Under the pieces are notes generated by a model. It worked only from the letters and a program-made list of their open reading frames with translations. It did not search any database and was not told the origin of the DNA. From Smallanthus sonchifolius (taxonomy: Eukaryota > Streptophyta > Magnoliopsida > Asterales > Asteraceae): a stretch of DNA of 64,000 nucleotides. The translations under genes were made by a program, and so were the position numbers. Below, one piece after another: positions 45,741 through 57,854 of the stretch (position 1 is the first letter of the stretch; each line of letters begins with the position of its first letter). The stretch covers positions 37,105,001 through 37,169,000 of the forward strand of contig CM042035.1 of assembly GCA_023525975.1 (NCBI GenBank), read 5' to 3'.

Positions 45741-48682
45741 TAGAGGTGTACAAATTGGGTTTCAAACGAAAGCGGTTCGGGTTTAAAGCCGGGTCGGGTT
45801 GGGCAATACCCGCTTGGACCGGGTCGACGTACGAACCAGTTCGGGTCACGAACTGGGTTCAAGGATCATCGAACCCAACCCTACCAAACCGGATCAGACC
45901 GGGTTGAGGACCGGGTTGGCTACTAAACCGGTTCGGGTCCCAAACCGGTTTACCCGGATTTTTTAAAAAAAAAAACCGTTAATTTTTAAAAAAAAATTAA
46001 CCGTTAAAGATATTAACTTAACTTAAAAATTACAAAACATACAAGATAAAGTTTAGAAATTACAAAAAAAATAATTAAAAGTTTACAAATTAAAAATACA
46101 TTAAATATAAAAGTCTTCTTCGTGGATATATTGAAAATCCGGGTAGTCGGTACTAGTCGGATCCCGAACTCCCTCGTAGGAGGTCTTCGCCGATTGCTTC
46201 AATCAATCCTCCTTCCACCTCGTCCTCGTATATCTCTCCCTCGACTTCGAGTTCGCATTCAAGGGAAGATATATGTTGTATTCTTTCCGCCGCGTCCAAG
46301 TAATCTTTTAAGCAAATGCACGTTTCCACCGATGGCGGAGTTAGTCTTGTTCTTCGTAAAGAAACAACCCTGCCACTAATAGAAAAAGCAGATTCCGAAG
46401 CTACCGTAGAAGCTTGGACGGTTAGTAGATCACGGGCCATAGCGGATAGGACGGGAAATTGGTTTTCCTTCTTTTTCCACCAAGCCAAGATATCAAATGT
46501 CTCAAAATCATGAGCATTCATACCGGTTAAAAAATCTGAACCGATATATCTATCTAATTCGCTACTTGGGGTATTACCCCGTTGACGTTTACTATTTTCA
46601 TTAAGTATAGCATTAAATAAGTTTAACATTGAACTCCGACTAGTACTTGCACTTGATGGAGCGTTTCTAAATTGCTCATGAACGGTAGATGTTGTATCAT
46701 ATTTTTCAACATAAACAGTAAATAAAGTAGACAAATTTTGTGTAAAAATAGTTTTTGCTCTATCCGTTAAAAGTACGTCTTCTTCGTATAAATCCAAACC
46801 GTAAATTATTTTTTCAATTAAAGTTTCAACACCCGAAACATTTAAGCACGGGTTTAAGGCGGCGGCGCAAGTAATAATCGGAGGCATTTCTTTAAAATAT
46901 TTTTTAAATTTCTCTTTCATTGGCGGTATCATTTCTTTAAATACGCCGCCTCGCATGGAATATTCGTTTAATTTTTCGACCATTAAAAAAAGTTGATTTA
47001 AAACCAAAGGACTTGTGGGATAGTAAACTCCCGATAAATAGGTTGTAGCGGTTTTAAAAATATGGAGCATATCGGCTACACCTTCAATGATACCCCAACC
47101 CGTTGTCGGAAATTTTGTTACTTTTTTTTGCCTTGCTAGTTGGGCATGAAACATTTGCAAACTTCGTTTTTGTTGAATGGCTTTTTCGAACATGTTACAC
47201 GTTGAGTTCCAACGTGTTGAAACGTCCCAATTTGGATCTAAACATTCGGTTTGCCCGTCTTTACAAAATTTTATATATCGATGATATCTTCTTTGACTTG
47301 TATGAAAAATGTCACGCAACATTTGTTTAAATTGATTTCTAACATCGTTAATGTGTTTAAGACCATCTTGCACAACTAAATTAATAATATGTGCAACACA
47401 TCGGCTATGGAAAAAAATACCATTACAAATCGAGTTATATTTTAAAATAAGTTGGTTTACCGCGACGGTATTATTCGAGGCGTTATCAAACGATACTGAA
47501 AAAACTTTTGTTTCTATTTTAAAAGTTCTTATAACTTTGTCTAAAATATAAAATAAATTGTCACCGGTGTGGGGGTATGCAAAAATATCGAACGCAATAG
47601 TACGTTTCATCATTTGCCAACTTTCCGGATTTATCCAATGAGCGGTAACGCAAATGTAAGAATCCGGCAAATTGTGGGGAGCCGACCAAACATCACAAGT
47701 TAAACTAATACCGGTTTTTAAATTTTCAAATTCATTTATTATTTCTACTTTAGCTTTTTTCCACATATTTATACAATCTCGTCTAAGAGTAGCACGACTT
47801 ACATGAGTGTAGCGAGGTTGGAGCGTTTGTTGAATAAGCCGAGTCAAACGCTCGTTGTCAAAGTGTTTGAAAGGTATACTCTCTTGAATCACAAAATGCG
47901 CCATCCTCTCCCGAACCAAGTCAACATTATACGCAAAAATATTACCTTCGGTTGTCATACTTGCTTGACCTTGCGAAGCTTGAGCCTTTATAACCGAACA
48001 ATAGTTTTTTTCAATGTGATTCTTCAAAGTTGTGTTTGCGTCTTTTCCAAAAAAATGCCCGCACAACTTGCATCGAGCCTTATGACCACCATTCGACATT
48101 TCGCATAAATCGACATGTTGCCAAACATTGGGATTCCTTGTTGTAGGAATAACCCGCACAACCGTGGGAGCACTAACACTTTGAGAAGCACCAACAATAT
48201 TAGATTGTTGAGATTCGTTTGCCATTTTGAGAGTTTCGACTTTCGAGCGTGAGCGTTTTTGAGAAATAAGAGCGTTTTTGAGAAATGAGAGCGTTTTGGA
48301 ATTGTGTGGTTGAACCAATACAACCCACACCTATTTATACAAGTTATAGGGGCTCCAAAATACAAAAAAAACCAAAAAAAACGGTCATATAGCCGTTCCA
48401 ACGGCTATAAAGCCGTTAAAATCGAAAATCCCAACGGTTCGAACCGGTTCCGAACCGGTTTGAGAACCGGGTCGGGCCCGAAACCGGTTTGAGAGTGAAA
48501 CCGGTTCGGGTCGGGTTAAGAACCGGCCTCCAAAAATTTTTTTAAAACTGGTTACACACCTACGGGTTTGGATCGGGTCTCGGATCGGGTTGGGTGAAAC
48601 CGGTTTGGTCGTGAAACCGGTTCGGGTCGGGTTCCGGTGACCCGGTTTGAAACCGGTTTTTTTGCCCACCTCTAATTCGGAC
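45733..48682 (-). mobile_element. hAT-1, complete hAT-superfamily DNA transposon
   Basis: Element 45741-48674 (2934 bp) between perfect 8-bp duplications ATTCGGAC (45733-45740, 48675-48682). Terminal inverted repeats are TAGAGGTGTACAAA and, from the other end, TAGAGGTGGGCAAA (12 of 14 match). Subterminal regions of about 200 bases on both sides are packed with ACCGGTT and CGGGTC/GGTTCGGGT motifs in both orientations, as expected of transposase binding sites. It encodes one long uninterrupted transposase, so it may be autonomous or recently so. Confidence 0.95.
46153..48225 (-). CDS. hAT transposase (BED zinc finger, RICESLEEPER/Ac-like)
   Basis: A 690-residue protein from MANESQQSN at 48225; 35 in-frame codons precede it up to an ATG at 48330, but 48225 fits known relatives better. 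Function: cut-and-paste transposition in the nucleus. An N-terminal BED-type zinc finger has W35, C52, C55, H70 and C76. The catalytic domain has D178 (LTCDVWSA), D247 (SFDNASNN) and a C-terminal Glu near 620 (ASESAFSISGR), with the HIINLVVQDGL block between them. The hAT dimerisation region (FDILAWWKKKENQFPVLSAMARDLL) precedes the ASESAFS block, and the acidic tail ends DLLRGSSGSD. No stop or frameshift. It is the only long gene in the window that looks intact. The bases before the ATG, to 48674, hold the promoter and subterminal repeats. Confidence 0.93.
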   Translation of the reverse strand: MANESQQSNIVGASQSVSAPTVVRVIPTTRNPNVWQHVDLCEMSNGGHKARCKLCGHFFGKDANTTLKNHIEKNYCSVIKAQASQGQASMTTEGNIFAYNVDLVRERMAHFVIQESIPFKHFDNERLTRLIQQTLQPRYTHVSRATLRRDCINMWKKAKVEIINEFENLKTGISLTCDVWSAPHNLPDSYICVTAHWINPESWQMMKRTIAFDIFAYPHTGDNLFYILDKVIRTFKIETKVFSVSFDNASNNTVAVNQLILKYNSICNGIFFHSRCVAHIINLVVQDGLKHINDVRNQFKQMLRDIFHTSQRRYHRYIKFCKDGQTECLDPNWDVSTRWNSTCNMFEKAIQQKRSLQMFHAQLARQKKVTKFPTTGWGIIEGVADMLHIFKTATTYLSGVYYPTSPLVLNQLFLMVEKLNEYSMRGGVFKEMIPPMKEKFKKYFKEMPPIITCAAALNPCLNVSGVETLIEKIIYGLDLYEEDVLLTDRAKTIFTQNLSTLFTVYVEKYDTTSTVHEQFRNAPSSASTSRSSMLNLFNAILNENSKRQRGNTPSSELDRYIGSDFLTGMNAHDFETFDILAWWKKKENQFPVLSAMARDLLTVQASTVASESAFSISGRVVSLRRTRLTPPSVETCICLKDYLDAAERIQHISSLECELEVEGEIYEDEVEGGLIEAIGEDLLRGSSGSD

Positions 48683-49050
48683 CATAGTGCGGTTCGTTAC
48701 TTGATGGAGAAGAAAGATGCAAAGCATCGTTTGATTCGTTGGGTGCTTTTATTGCAAGAGTTCGACTTAGAAATTCGGGATAAGAAAGGAAGTGAAAACG
48801 TAGTGGCAGATCACTTATCCCGGATTCCGTTGGAAGGGGTTGATGATGTTAGTGAAATTAATGAACGGTTTCCCGATGAACAACTGTTGGCCGTGTCTAC
48901 TTTTGTCGCACCGTGGTATGCTCATTACGTGAATTATTTGGCCACGGGTGATATTTCGAGTCATTGGACGAAGAAAAGGAGACAACAGTTTATGGTTCAA
49001 GTCAAACAGTACATATGGGATGAACCTTACCTTTTTAAATCGGGCCCGAC
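48683..49050 (+). pseudogene. Gyp-B RNase H end
   Basis: Resumes the frame cut by hAT-1 (HSAVRYLMEKKDAKHRLIRW, then EFDLEIRDKKGSENVVADHLSRI). This is the C-terminal half of the RNase H domain and the linker to integrase (YVNYLATGDISSHWTKKRRQ). A frameshift near 49040-49050 separates it from the integrase zinc region. Confidence 0.9.
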
Positions 49051-50223
49051 CAAGTGATTCGAAGATGCGTGCCCGAGACGGAGGTGTTAGAAATTTTGAC
49101 TCATGCTCATTCATCCGCTTGTGGGGGTCATTTTAGTGGCCACAAAACGGGTTACCGGGTACTCACATGTGGTTTCTAGTGGCCTACAATTTTCAAAGAT
49201 GCATGTGAATTTGCCCGAAATTGTCTAATTTGCCAAAAGATGGGAAGTATTTCGAAGAGGGATGAGATGCCTTTGCAACCTATTTTGGTGGTTGAGATAT
49301 TTGATGTGTGGGGCATAGATTTTATGGGTCCATTCCCGAGTTCGAATGGGTTTTTGTATATTTTAGTGGTGGTGGATTACGTCTCGAAATGGACTGAAGC
49401 CATTCCTACAAGAACCAACGATCATTTGGTTGTGTGTAAATTCGTTCAATCCAACATCTTTGCTCGTTTTGGGATTCCAAGAGTTATAATTAGTGATGGC
49501 GGTTCACATTTTAAAAATTTTAACTTCGGGAAGTTGTTGAGGCGGTACAACGTGAACCACCGAATCGCTACGCTGTATCACCCGCAAACAAGTGGACAAG
49601 TTGAAGTGTCCAACCGTCAAATCAAGGAAATTCTCATGAAAACGGTGCGAACGGATAGAAAAGATTGGTCAAGTAAGTTCGATGATGCGTTGTGGGCCTA
49701 CCGAACGGCCTATAAAACTCCCATTGGTACAACTCCTTATCGGTTAGTGTATGGAAAAGGATGTCATTTACCATTGGAGTTAGCTCACCGAGCACATTGG
49801 GCAATAAAGACGGTTAATGCGGACTATAACGAAGCGGGAAAGATTCGGAAGCTTCAGTTGAGTGAAATTGAAGAGATTCGGGATGAAGCATATGAATGTG
49901 CATCCGCATACAAAGACAAACTAAAAAAGGTTCATGATGCGAAGTTATGGAAACGAACCTTTGAAGTGGGCCAAAAGGTGTGGTTGTACAATTCACGATT
50001 GAAGTTGTTCGCGGGAAAATTAAAGAGTAAATGGATGGGGCCATACGTGATCACAAGAGTGGGTAAGTTCGGAGATATAGATATTGAAGATGTTTCCACC
50101 AATATGAAGCAAACAGTGAATGGGCACCGGCTCAAACCGTACTTGGAAGGGAACGACATCAAAAATCTCGAACTTGACAAGGTGGGCTACATTCTACGCC
50201 CATTGGATGAGGAAGAAGCATAA
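49051..50223 (+). pseudogene. Gyp-B integrase
   Basis: Gypsy integrase. The HHCC zinc region runs about 49085-49235 (THAHSSACGGHFSGHKT ... CLICQKMG) with a TAG near 49178. The catalytic core has D at 49318 (GIDFMGP), D at 49495 (SDGGSHF) and E at 49603 (GQVEVSN), with 35 residues between the last two. The C-terminal part (KVWLYNSRLKLFAGKLKSKW, GPYVITRV) is Athila-like and ends at 50223 with LRPLDEEEA. There is no chromodomain. From 49240 to the end the frame is open. Confidence 0.92.
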
Positions 50224-51932
50224 AGAGGCCAAGTTTGGTAGTGTAAATATTTAGTTAGTTTAGGGTAATTTAGTTTGTTTTTAAACAAAAACCCGTACTC
50301 GCTTTAACTTGTGTTTGAAACAAGTGTGGGGAAATTCTTACAAATTTCTCTAACACGGTGTTGAGGACAGCACGGGTTTTTCATGGGGGGTAGGGTAATT
50401 TTCTTTCATGCTTTTCGAAAAAAATATTAAAACCATAAAAATTACAAAACAAAAAAAAAAACTTGTTTTTGGCGAAGTATAGAAGCCCAGGTGCTACCGT
50501 AGGTTACGGTAGCTACCGTAGCTTACGGTGGACCTGGGAGAATAAAACTCTTACGCTCATAAGCTACTGCCTTACGGTGGAATTCTTTCCCAGAAGCTAC
50601 CGTAGCTTACGGTAGATACCGTAAGCTACGGTAGCCACTGGCAGACAATAAGTCGCTGTTGGTCACGGGTTTTTTAAAAAAATAAATAATAAAATCGAAT
50701 TTAACCCTAGCCACACACAATTCTGCATAATCCCCAACCACAAACACTTTCTTCTTTCCTTCTTTTACTCACCAAATTTCTAAGAACCCTAATCTTCAAT
50801 TCTTCATAACTCTCTCAAATCTTGACCAAATCTCATGATTTTGGAGTCTATTTTGACTAAAATTTCACGAGCAATCTGATTTTGAGTTCATATTGGGAAG
50901 AAAATCAAATTATCTCTGCTGATTTTGGGTTTTTCAATCCGAAAATTTTGGGAATTTTTGGGGGTTTCTTGTTTCTTCAGAGTTCTTGGTATTCTTTGCA
51001 TCTACAAATTAAAGGCATGTAATTCGTAACTCTTTTGATGGTGCATTGTGAATTGAAGGTTGATGTTCTTACTTGTTCTTACACACACTTGCTTGTACAT
51101 ACTTGATGATATGAGGTTGTTATGGTTATAGATGCTAGGATGATGTTCAAAATTCTGAATTTTTGGAAATCTTGACAATATAGAGACATCATGCCCAAAT
51201 TTAAAAAAAAAATAAAAAAAAATAATAAAATAATAATAATAATAAATAAAACCTTGTGGTTATTTGCATCTACAACCATAGTAGCAAGCAAGTGTGGGGA
51301 TGTTTGGGTTGAATGTGAACTAATGGGAATTGTTTGTGTGTTGTGGTTTTGATTTGCAGGAGTATGGGTCGGAAGGGAAAGGAACATATGGCTTCCTCCG
51401 GACGGACGGTTTATATAGGTTTCATGTTTTGATTCAGTTGTTTATGTTTTTTGATCTTGTTAGTTTTTGACACAAACTTGATGGATTGATGTATTAGTTA
51501 TTATAAACAATTTATGTGATGCTTTGAGTTTCTCGTTTACAATCTTGTTCGGTTGATGACAAAACCTAGTAGCAGGGTTGGGTGACTAAAGGGGATAAAT
51601 TTGGCACTTATAAATTGGCTAGTTGAATTATATTGGTTTATCACAAAACTGGTTGTATAGGTTTGCTGACAACAACCTGTCTTCATCTACTATTTTAACT
51701 AATTTTCCAACACTATGTCTATGTGATGTCCAATTGAACAACTGAGTTTTATGTGAAACCTAGAACCTGAAGTTTGGAGGAGGTTGAATTTTTATTAGAT
51801 CTGTGTTTTCATTCTAATTATCAAACTAAGCAATTTCACTAACCACTGATTCCTCGTGGATACGATACTCTTCTTACCCTTAGTAGTTAAGTGTTTAAAG
51901 ATTGTTTTCGACCGACCTAACGACATCGATCA
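50224..51932 (+). repeat. Post-integrase region and second, unlike LTR in Gyp-B
   Basis: Non-coding. Cassettes with the same CTACCGTA/TACGGTAG stem as the outer LTRs occur at 50494-50512, about 50513-50531 and about 50599-50635, but most of the rest does not align with the outer LTRs. The end (CTCGTGGATACGATAC ... GATCA at 51932) resembles the outer LTR end (CTCGTGTTCGATACC) and is followed by the PBS. I read about 50340-51932 as an LTR of a related Athila subfamily; its left end is unknown. AAGTGTGGGGA tracts occur at about 50324 and 51291. An A-rich, AAT-repeat stretch lies at 51200-51250. Confidence 0.55.
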
Positions 51933-51935
51933 AAA

Positions 51936-51953
51936 TGGCGCCGTTGCCGGGGA
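51936..51953 (+). other. Gyp-B primer binding site, tRNA-Asp type
   Basis: TGGCGCCGTTGCCGGGGA, complementary to the 3' end of plant tRNA-Asp as known for Athila. It lies 7 kb downstream of the 5' LTR. Confidence 0.93.
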
Positions 51954-52045
51954 GTAGTGCGCAACGTGTGTTAACTTTCGTAGTTTTTTGTGTGTTATTT
52001 TCGGGTTTACGCTGGTTGTGTTAGTGTGCAGGTACTTACAGGTGT

Positions 52046-54496
52046 ATGCATACTAGAGGCTCCAAAAAGTCATCACCATTAGCATTTGATCCGGAAATTG
52101 AACGGACACTTTCCCGGAACCGAGTTTTACTTAGGGAGAACAAAGTCATTGGGTCTCCTACTACACCGAAAAACATCATGGATCCACCAATTCTCACTAC
52201 GGGTCAAACACTACCAACCACCACACCCCCTATTCCATCAAGTCCTATAACAAATGAGAGCAAACCTACAAATACCACTGTTCCTACAAGCACACTTCCA
52301 CCAAATCCATTGAGCTACCAAACTGCATCAACCTTTCCACCATTTAGCCATTTCTTCCCGACCCAAGGTCAATCATCTTCCCAACAGAGTTAACCATTCC
52401 CATTTCAACAAGACCCACCTATAACTTTTACCACCCCGATTCAACAACAACAACCACCATCGAGGTTCCAATATCAACAATCTCCCGCGACGCCGTTTAT
52501 GAGGGTGCAAGATGATGGGTTTGATGGCGGTTATGAAGATGAATATGAGGGGTATGATGAAGGTGAATATACCCTTGGGGGTAATGGAAATCAAACGGGA
52601 TTTCAAGGAGGGGTGGATTTGTGCGAAAACCGCAAGATATACCGCAAGCTCCACAAGGTCAACCTCGACAAGTTCAACAATATGAGCAACAAGTGCCTCA
52701 ACAACAACAAGTGGGGCAAATGTTTCAACCACCAACTCAATAATTCGCGCCTCAAAGACCAGTTCAAAGACCAATGGGTCCACCACATTCGATTGGGTGT
52801 GCCAAGAAGATATAATCAGGAGGCCGTGAGGGGTATTGAAGCACATTTTAGGACGGTTATTACCAACAATCCTTCACCGGTAGTTATTCCTCAAAACAAT
52901 CAAGGGAGGACGTTCGAAGTTAGAACTAATTCCCTCCAAAGTTTGCCTAAGTATAAGGGATTGGCTACGGAAGAGCCATACTTTCATTTGGAGGCATACG
53001 ATTCGATATGCAATACTATCGGTGGGCAAGGATTTTTATCGGATGAAGTAAAGTTGGTATTGTTTCAATTCTCGTTGGAAGATAAAGCGAAGAGATGGTT
53101 TTACACTTTACCATCAACTTCGATTTATACATGGGCGGAGATGCAACAAAGATTTTTAGAAGAATTTTTCACGGCTCAAAAGAAAAATGATGCAAGAAAG
53201 GCATTACGAAGCTTCCAACAACAATCGGGTGAGATGTTTCACGAAGCTTTCGAACGGTTTAATTTGATGATAAAAAATTGCCCTCATCTTGGGATCGAAT
53301 TGTGGGAATTGTTGAACGCGTTTCATGAAGGGTTGAATTCCGAAGATGCTCGTGACTTAATGTCGATCACGAATGGTACATTCGGTACTAATCACGATCA
53401 AGACGATTGGGCGTTTTTGGAACAAATGGCGGTCACATCAAAGTGGAAGGCTCAATCATCTAGGAGAGCGAGACCGGCCATTACTAGAACCCAAGTGCAT
53501 GCGGTGGAGGATGGTAATGTGCAAACTACTAATCAAGTTTATGATGTTTGCACTAACTGTAATGAATTGGGTCATAGGGCGGATGTTTGTTTGGTGGGTG
53601 TTGTTGAAGGGCAATATGAAGGAGTCAATGCAATTCAAGGTCAAGGCCAAGGTGGGGGTGGTAGAAATTATAACATGAATTCAAATACGTATCATCCGGG
53701 GTTGTGAAATCACCCGAATTTTCGTTATGGCAATCCCGCGAATCAATCCAACCCAAATTTCCAAGGAGCACCTCAATCAAACTTTGTTCCGCATCAACCA
53801 TATGCAAATCAAGGTAATCAAGGTTATCAAAGACAATACCAACAACAAACTGGGGGACCGGGACCATCCAATTCAAGTGGGAATGAAGTTATGGATATGC
53901 TCCGAATGATGCAACAAGACATGCAACTGAGGAATCAACTTGATGAAGTTAGGATGCAAAAGGATGAGGTCCGTGACAAGAGCATTCAATCATTGACCAC
54001 TCAAATGGGTCAACTTGCAACCGAGGTGGCGGAGTTGAAAAAAGGTAAAGGTCAACTTCCAAGCGACACTAAGGTAAACCCCTCCCATAGTACTTCGCGT
54101 AATATTCCTATTAACCATGTTAGTGTCCTAAGAAGTGGAAAAGAATTTAAGGCAAATTTGTCACCGGGTTTGGTTGATGGGGTGGTTGAGGACATTACGG
54201 GAAATGAAAGTGATGAGGATGAAATCTCACCCTCAATTGTTTCTAAGGACCCAATTGTTGAAAAAGAAATTAAAAAACGGGGGTTGGGTGAAATTTTAAA
54301 AGATAAAAACAAGGAAGGGGGACCGAGTCAAGCCCCATTTCCTTCAGCTTTAATTGACCCGGGTAAGAAAAATTTTATTTCAACAAGGGGTGCTCAAAAA
54401 GAGGAGATGTGGGAGGTGTTCAAACAAGTAAAAGTAAATCTTCCTTTACTTGAGGCAATTAAGCAAGTACCCGCGTATGCAAAATTTTTAAAATAA
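52046..54496 (+). pseudogene. Gyp-B gag
   Basis: Athila-type Gag from MHTRGSKKSSPLAFDPEIER (52046). A TAA at 52391-52393 and a frame change follow; a Gln-rich region reads in mixed frames to about 52790. The capsid-like core spans about 52800-53450 (LPKYKGLATEEPYFHLEAY, AKRWFYTLPSTSIYTW, FLEEFF, LLNAFHEGL). The zinc knuckle is at 53549-53590 (CTNCNELGHRADVC). A TGA at 53705-53707 stands where Arg (CGA) is expected; then a frame change, a coiled coil (about 53890-54050), and Lys-rich and acidic linkers. A TAA at 54494-54496 interrupts the reading into protease. Confidence 0.9.
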
Positions 54497-55450
54497 TTGT
54501 GTACCCAAAAGAGGCAACAGAAAGTGCCTAAACAGGTTAATTTGACTGAGCGGGTAAGTGCAGTTTTAAAAGGAGATCTTCCTCCTAAGCTCCAAGATCC
54601 GGGAACGCCATTAATTAATATTCAAGTTGGAAATTTTCAAATGTCGAGGGCGTTATTAGATCTTGGAGCCGGAGTAAGTATTTTACCGGGGGGCTTATAT
54701 GACCAATACGATTTTGGTCCATTGAAACGGGTCGAGACAACGGTTGTTTTAGCGGATTTGTCTCATAAGCTTCCCCGAGGGATTGTGTGGGATGTGATAG
54801 TAAAAGTGGAAGAGTTTTACTATCCTGTTGACTTTTTGGTTTTAGACTACTCATCGGTTGACCCAAGTCAACAACAAAATGTCATATTAGGTCGACCATT
54901 TTTGAACACCGCTCATGCCATTATTGATTGTCGATATGGTACAGTTGATATGACCTTTGGAAATAGAAAAATAAGATCAAATGTTTTTACTAACGTTTCT
55001 AACTCTTTGGGTGGTGATGAGTGTTTTATGGCAGATTTTGTTGATAGGTGTGACCCGCACGAGTATGAGGAAGATGTCTTGGAAACTTGTGTTTGTGATT
55101 TTTCTGAACAGGTACAAGTATGTGCATTGAGGATGGACGAGAAAAAGCAAGAGGCTTTAGCGGTGCGAGAAGAGCGACCACCGTGGACCCATCAAATTGA
55201 AAGTTTACCGGTGGAAATTAATTCGGGTACGAAGCCGTCATTGGAGGAGCCACCGACATTGGAGTTGAAAGACTTGCCAAGCCATTTGAAGTATGCATTT
55301 TTAGGGCATAATGACACTTTACCGGTCATTATTGCCTCTAATTTGGAGAAGGCTCAAGAGCAAGCGTTGTTGAAGGTGTTGAAGGCGAATAAAGAAGCTA
55401 TTGGGTGGACGATTGCCGACTTGAAAGGAATTAGTCCATCAATCATTATG
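54497..55450 (+). pseudogene. Gyp-B protease and start of pol, then deletion
   Basis: Aspartic protease with active site LLDLGAGVSILP (DLGA codons 54659-54670; Leu at the second position is usual in Athila) and the flap/ILGRPFL block near 54888. The pol linker then runs to NKEAIGWTIADLKGISPS near 55440. RT should begin here, but within about ten residues the sequence changes to the post-pol ORF. The missing RT-integrase section is exactly what is found upstream at 44897-50223. Confidence 0.88.
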
Positions 55451-57034
55451 CACAAAAAATCATCACGACCGAGGATGCAAAACCAACCAGAGTATTGGCA
55501 ACCGATCTTATTCCATGATCGTATGAACAAGCTTAAAGATATGGCGGCGGCCTTTATTTGTGAAAAGGAGGTAAAAGAGGATGAATTTGGGCCCTTTAAT
55601 GTTTTTAATCGGTTTCGAGCATTGGGTTGGGAGGCGGCACTAAGATGTTATGATCGGGATAGTAAGAATCTGTTTAAAGAAGAAATTCAAGAGTGGATGG
55701 CCACTCTCACATGTCCCCCGTATAGCAAACCCCAACAAATGAAACTAATCGGCACTGTGAACGGTATAGAGGTTGAGATGTCTTTTGACACTTTGAGAAG
55801 GGTGGCAAAGTTTGACAGTCGACCCGCAAGAGACTATATGTTCCCGAATCTCGATGACTTGTTTCGTAAACCGGAAGCTCACCCATGATGGAACGATATG
55901 TTGGAAGCGCTGTTTCTACCGGGTACTTGGCATGGTACGCTTTATAGGAAAAATTTAAAGATTGAAGCTAAGTTATTGCTCATGATTTGTGTATGTAATG
56001 TGATTCCAAGGAGGGGGGATAAGGTGGAAGTTAGATTTCCTGAGGTGCCCGTTCTTTATTCACTGCTTCATGGGTCACCCCGTTTTCCATTCAGGTTCTT
56101 AGTGCTTAATAACATATGGATATGCCGGAACAAGGTTGGAAGGAGTATTATTCCTCATTGTCGATTAATTACGGCATTGCTCAAGATGTACGGAGTTATT
56201 GGGTTGGAGGATAAAGGAGCTCCGAAAAAACATAAGCCGTTTGATATTCGGAAGATGGGTCCGGGGTGGTCGTATACAGAATCGGAGCGATACCACAAGT
56301 TGAAGTGTGAAGGACAACGGTGGCGAGCATTGAAGGTTGATGCAAGGGCGTTACAACCGGGCGAAGAGGATGAGCCCGAGACTGATGATGAACCCCAAAG
56401 TGGGGATGAGGATTATGCCGATGAGCCGAACGCCAAAGAGATGGATGTGGACCAAGGGGGTCCGAGTAGGATTCATGTGCATGAAGGGGGATTCTTCGAC
56501 TATTCGAGTCATCCTTATGAGCCGAATTGGGCTCATCAAAGAACAATGCAAGAGGTAATTGAAAATCAGCGTCCGCCTACATTCGAAAGTTGTCCCGGGT
56601 CCGACCGAACATTTTTCGATCATCAAACTTATATGGGAGCAAGCATGGAACGGGCTTTAAAGCATAATTTTGATCGACAAGAATCATGGAATCGCACCCA
56701 TGCCTATGCTTTTGAACAAGAAGTGAATAACAGATATCTTGATGATCAAAACCGGCGGATGCATGATGACTGGCATGCGAGGCGACCGGTTGTTGCGGAC
56801 CCGCCGTTGGTGGATTATTCAACACTGCCACCTTATGACGGTAGTGTTTCATACCTCACGCCACCATTGCATCACTCACAGTGGGTAGACCCCCGACAGA
56901 GCCAACAGTATGACGCCACACAACAAGGAGGGAGTGAAGGTGGCAGCGGTAGCAGGAGCGGCGCATTTGCATTTGGAGAATTCTCGGAGATGATGACGTC
57001 TATCTTCGGGCCTCCTCAGCCGCGGTATTACTAG
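55451..57034 (+). pseudogene. Gyp-B post-pol ORF (Athila-type, function unknown)
   Basis: A reading frame of about 525 codons, fused in frame to the pol stub and interrupted by one TGA at 55886-55888. The first part (FGPFNVFNRFRALGWEAALRC, PNLDDLF) and second part (MLEALFLPGTWHGTLYRKN, LLMICVCNVIPRRGDKVEVRFPEVPVLY, LITALLKMYGVIG) resemble the conserved Athila ORF found outside gag-pol; I match it from memory to the ATHILA ORF-1 family with moderate confidence. The C-terminal third is acidic, then rich in His, Gln and Tyr, ending FGPPQPRYY. No membrane segment or signal peptide is obvious, so I do not call it an envelope protein. Confidence 0.7.
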
Positions 57035-57788
57035 TCATGTGGTGCTCTTTCCGTTTTGTATATTATTGTAGATTAATTTTTGTTTATGTCCATGGTTGGG
57101 TGGAAGGGTGGTGTTTTGATATTGATATTATGGGTTATGATATTGTCGGTGGTGTTACAATGTTTGTTTGTTTAAAAAATAATAATAATAATAATAATTT
57201 GGTGTTTGAGTGTATAAGCGGAAATTGATGTTGAATTGGTTGTTAGTGATCATTCCCTTCAATGCCATACATTGGGGTCAATGTATCCCAAGTGTGGGGA
57301 TGGGGGAAATTTTTGATGATTTTTGAAAAAAATTTTAACCAACCGACAAATCGTTCAAATTTGAAAGCTTGCCATTGATACGCATGACACATCGGCAACC
57401 CTTTTTGTCCTCTCATGGTGAGTTTTTGGGTCACACACACACAATTATTAGAAATTCTTTCTTTGGTCGAGTGGCGATGTGTGATTTGTTTTAATAGAAC
57501 TTGTGTAAAAATGCTCATCGAGACTTTGGTTTAATATGCTTGTGAAAATGATAAGGCATTTAGGTAACCTCGTTTGGATGTGTGAGAGTGTGGGATTGGG
57601 GGGTTGGACCTCATACGATATATATATGAGCTTGGTAGTGCGAGGGGCGGGGGTTTGGTCTTTTTAGCCATGTTTGAGCCTATTGCCGTTCATTTGTGAC
57701 CCGTACCTATCTTCTTAAATTCTACCTATTGAGATGACCCGGTTTAGTAGTTTAGTAGTTTTAGTACGTAGTGTTTGATGTTTTTGTT

Positions 57789-57854
<66 letters not shown>

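Noticed and set aside
45733..45907. 65-residue ORF at the start of hAT-1 (plus strand)
   Set aside because: Translation of subterminal repeats; not conserved with any protein I know.
55898..57034. Envelope gene in Gyp-B
   Set aside because: The position is right for Athila, but I see no signal peptide or membrane segment, so I left the function open.
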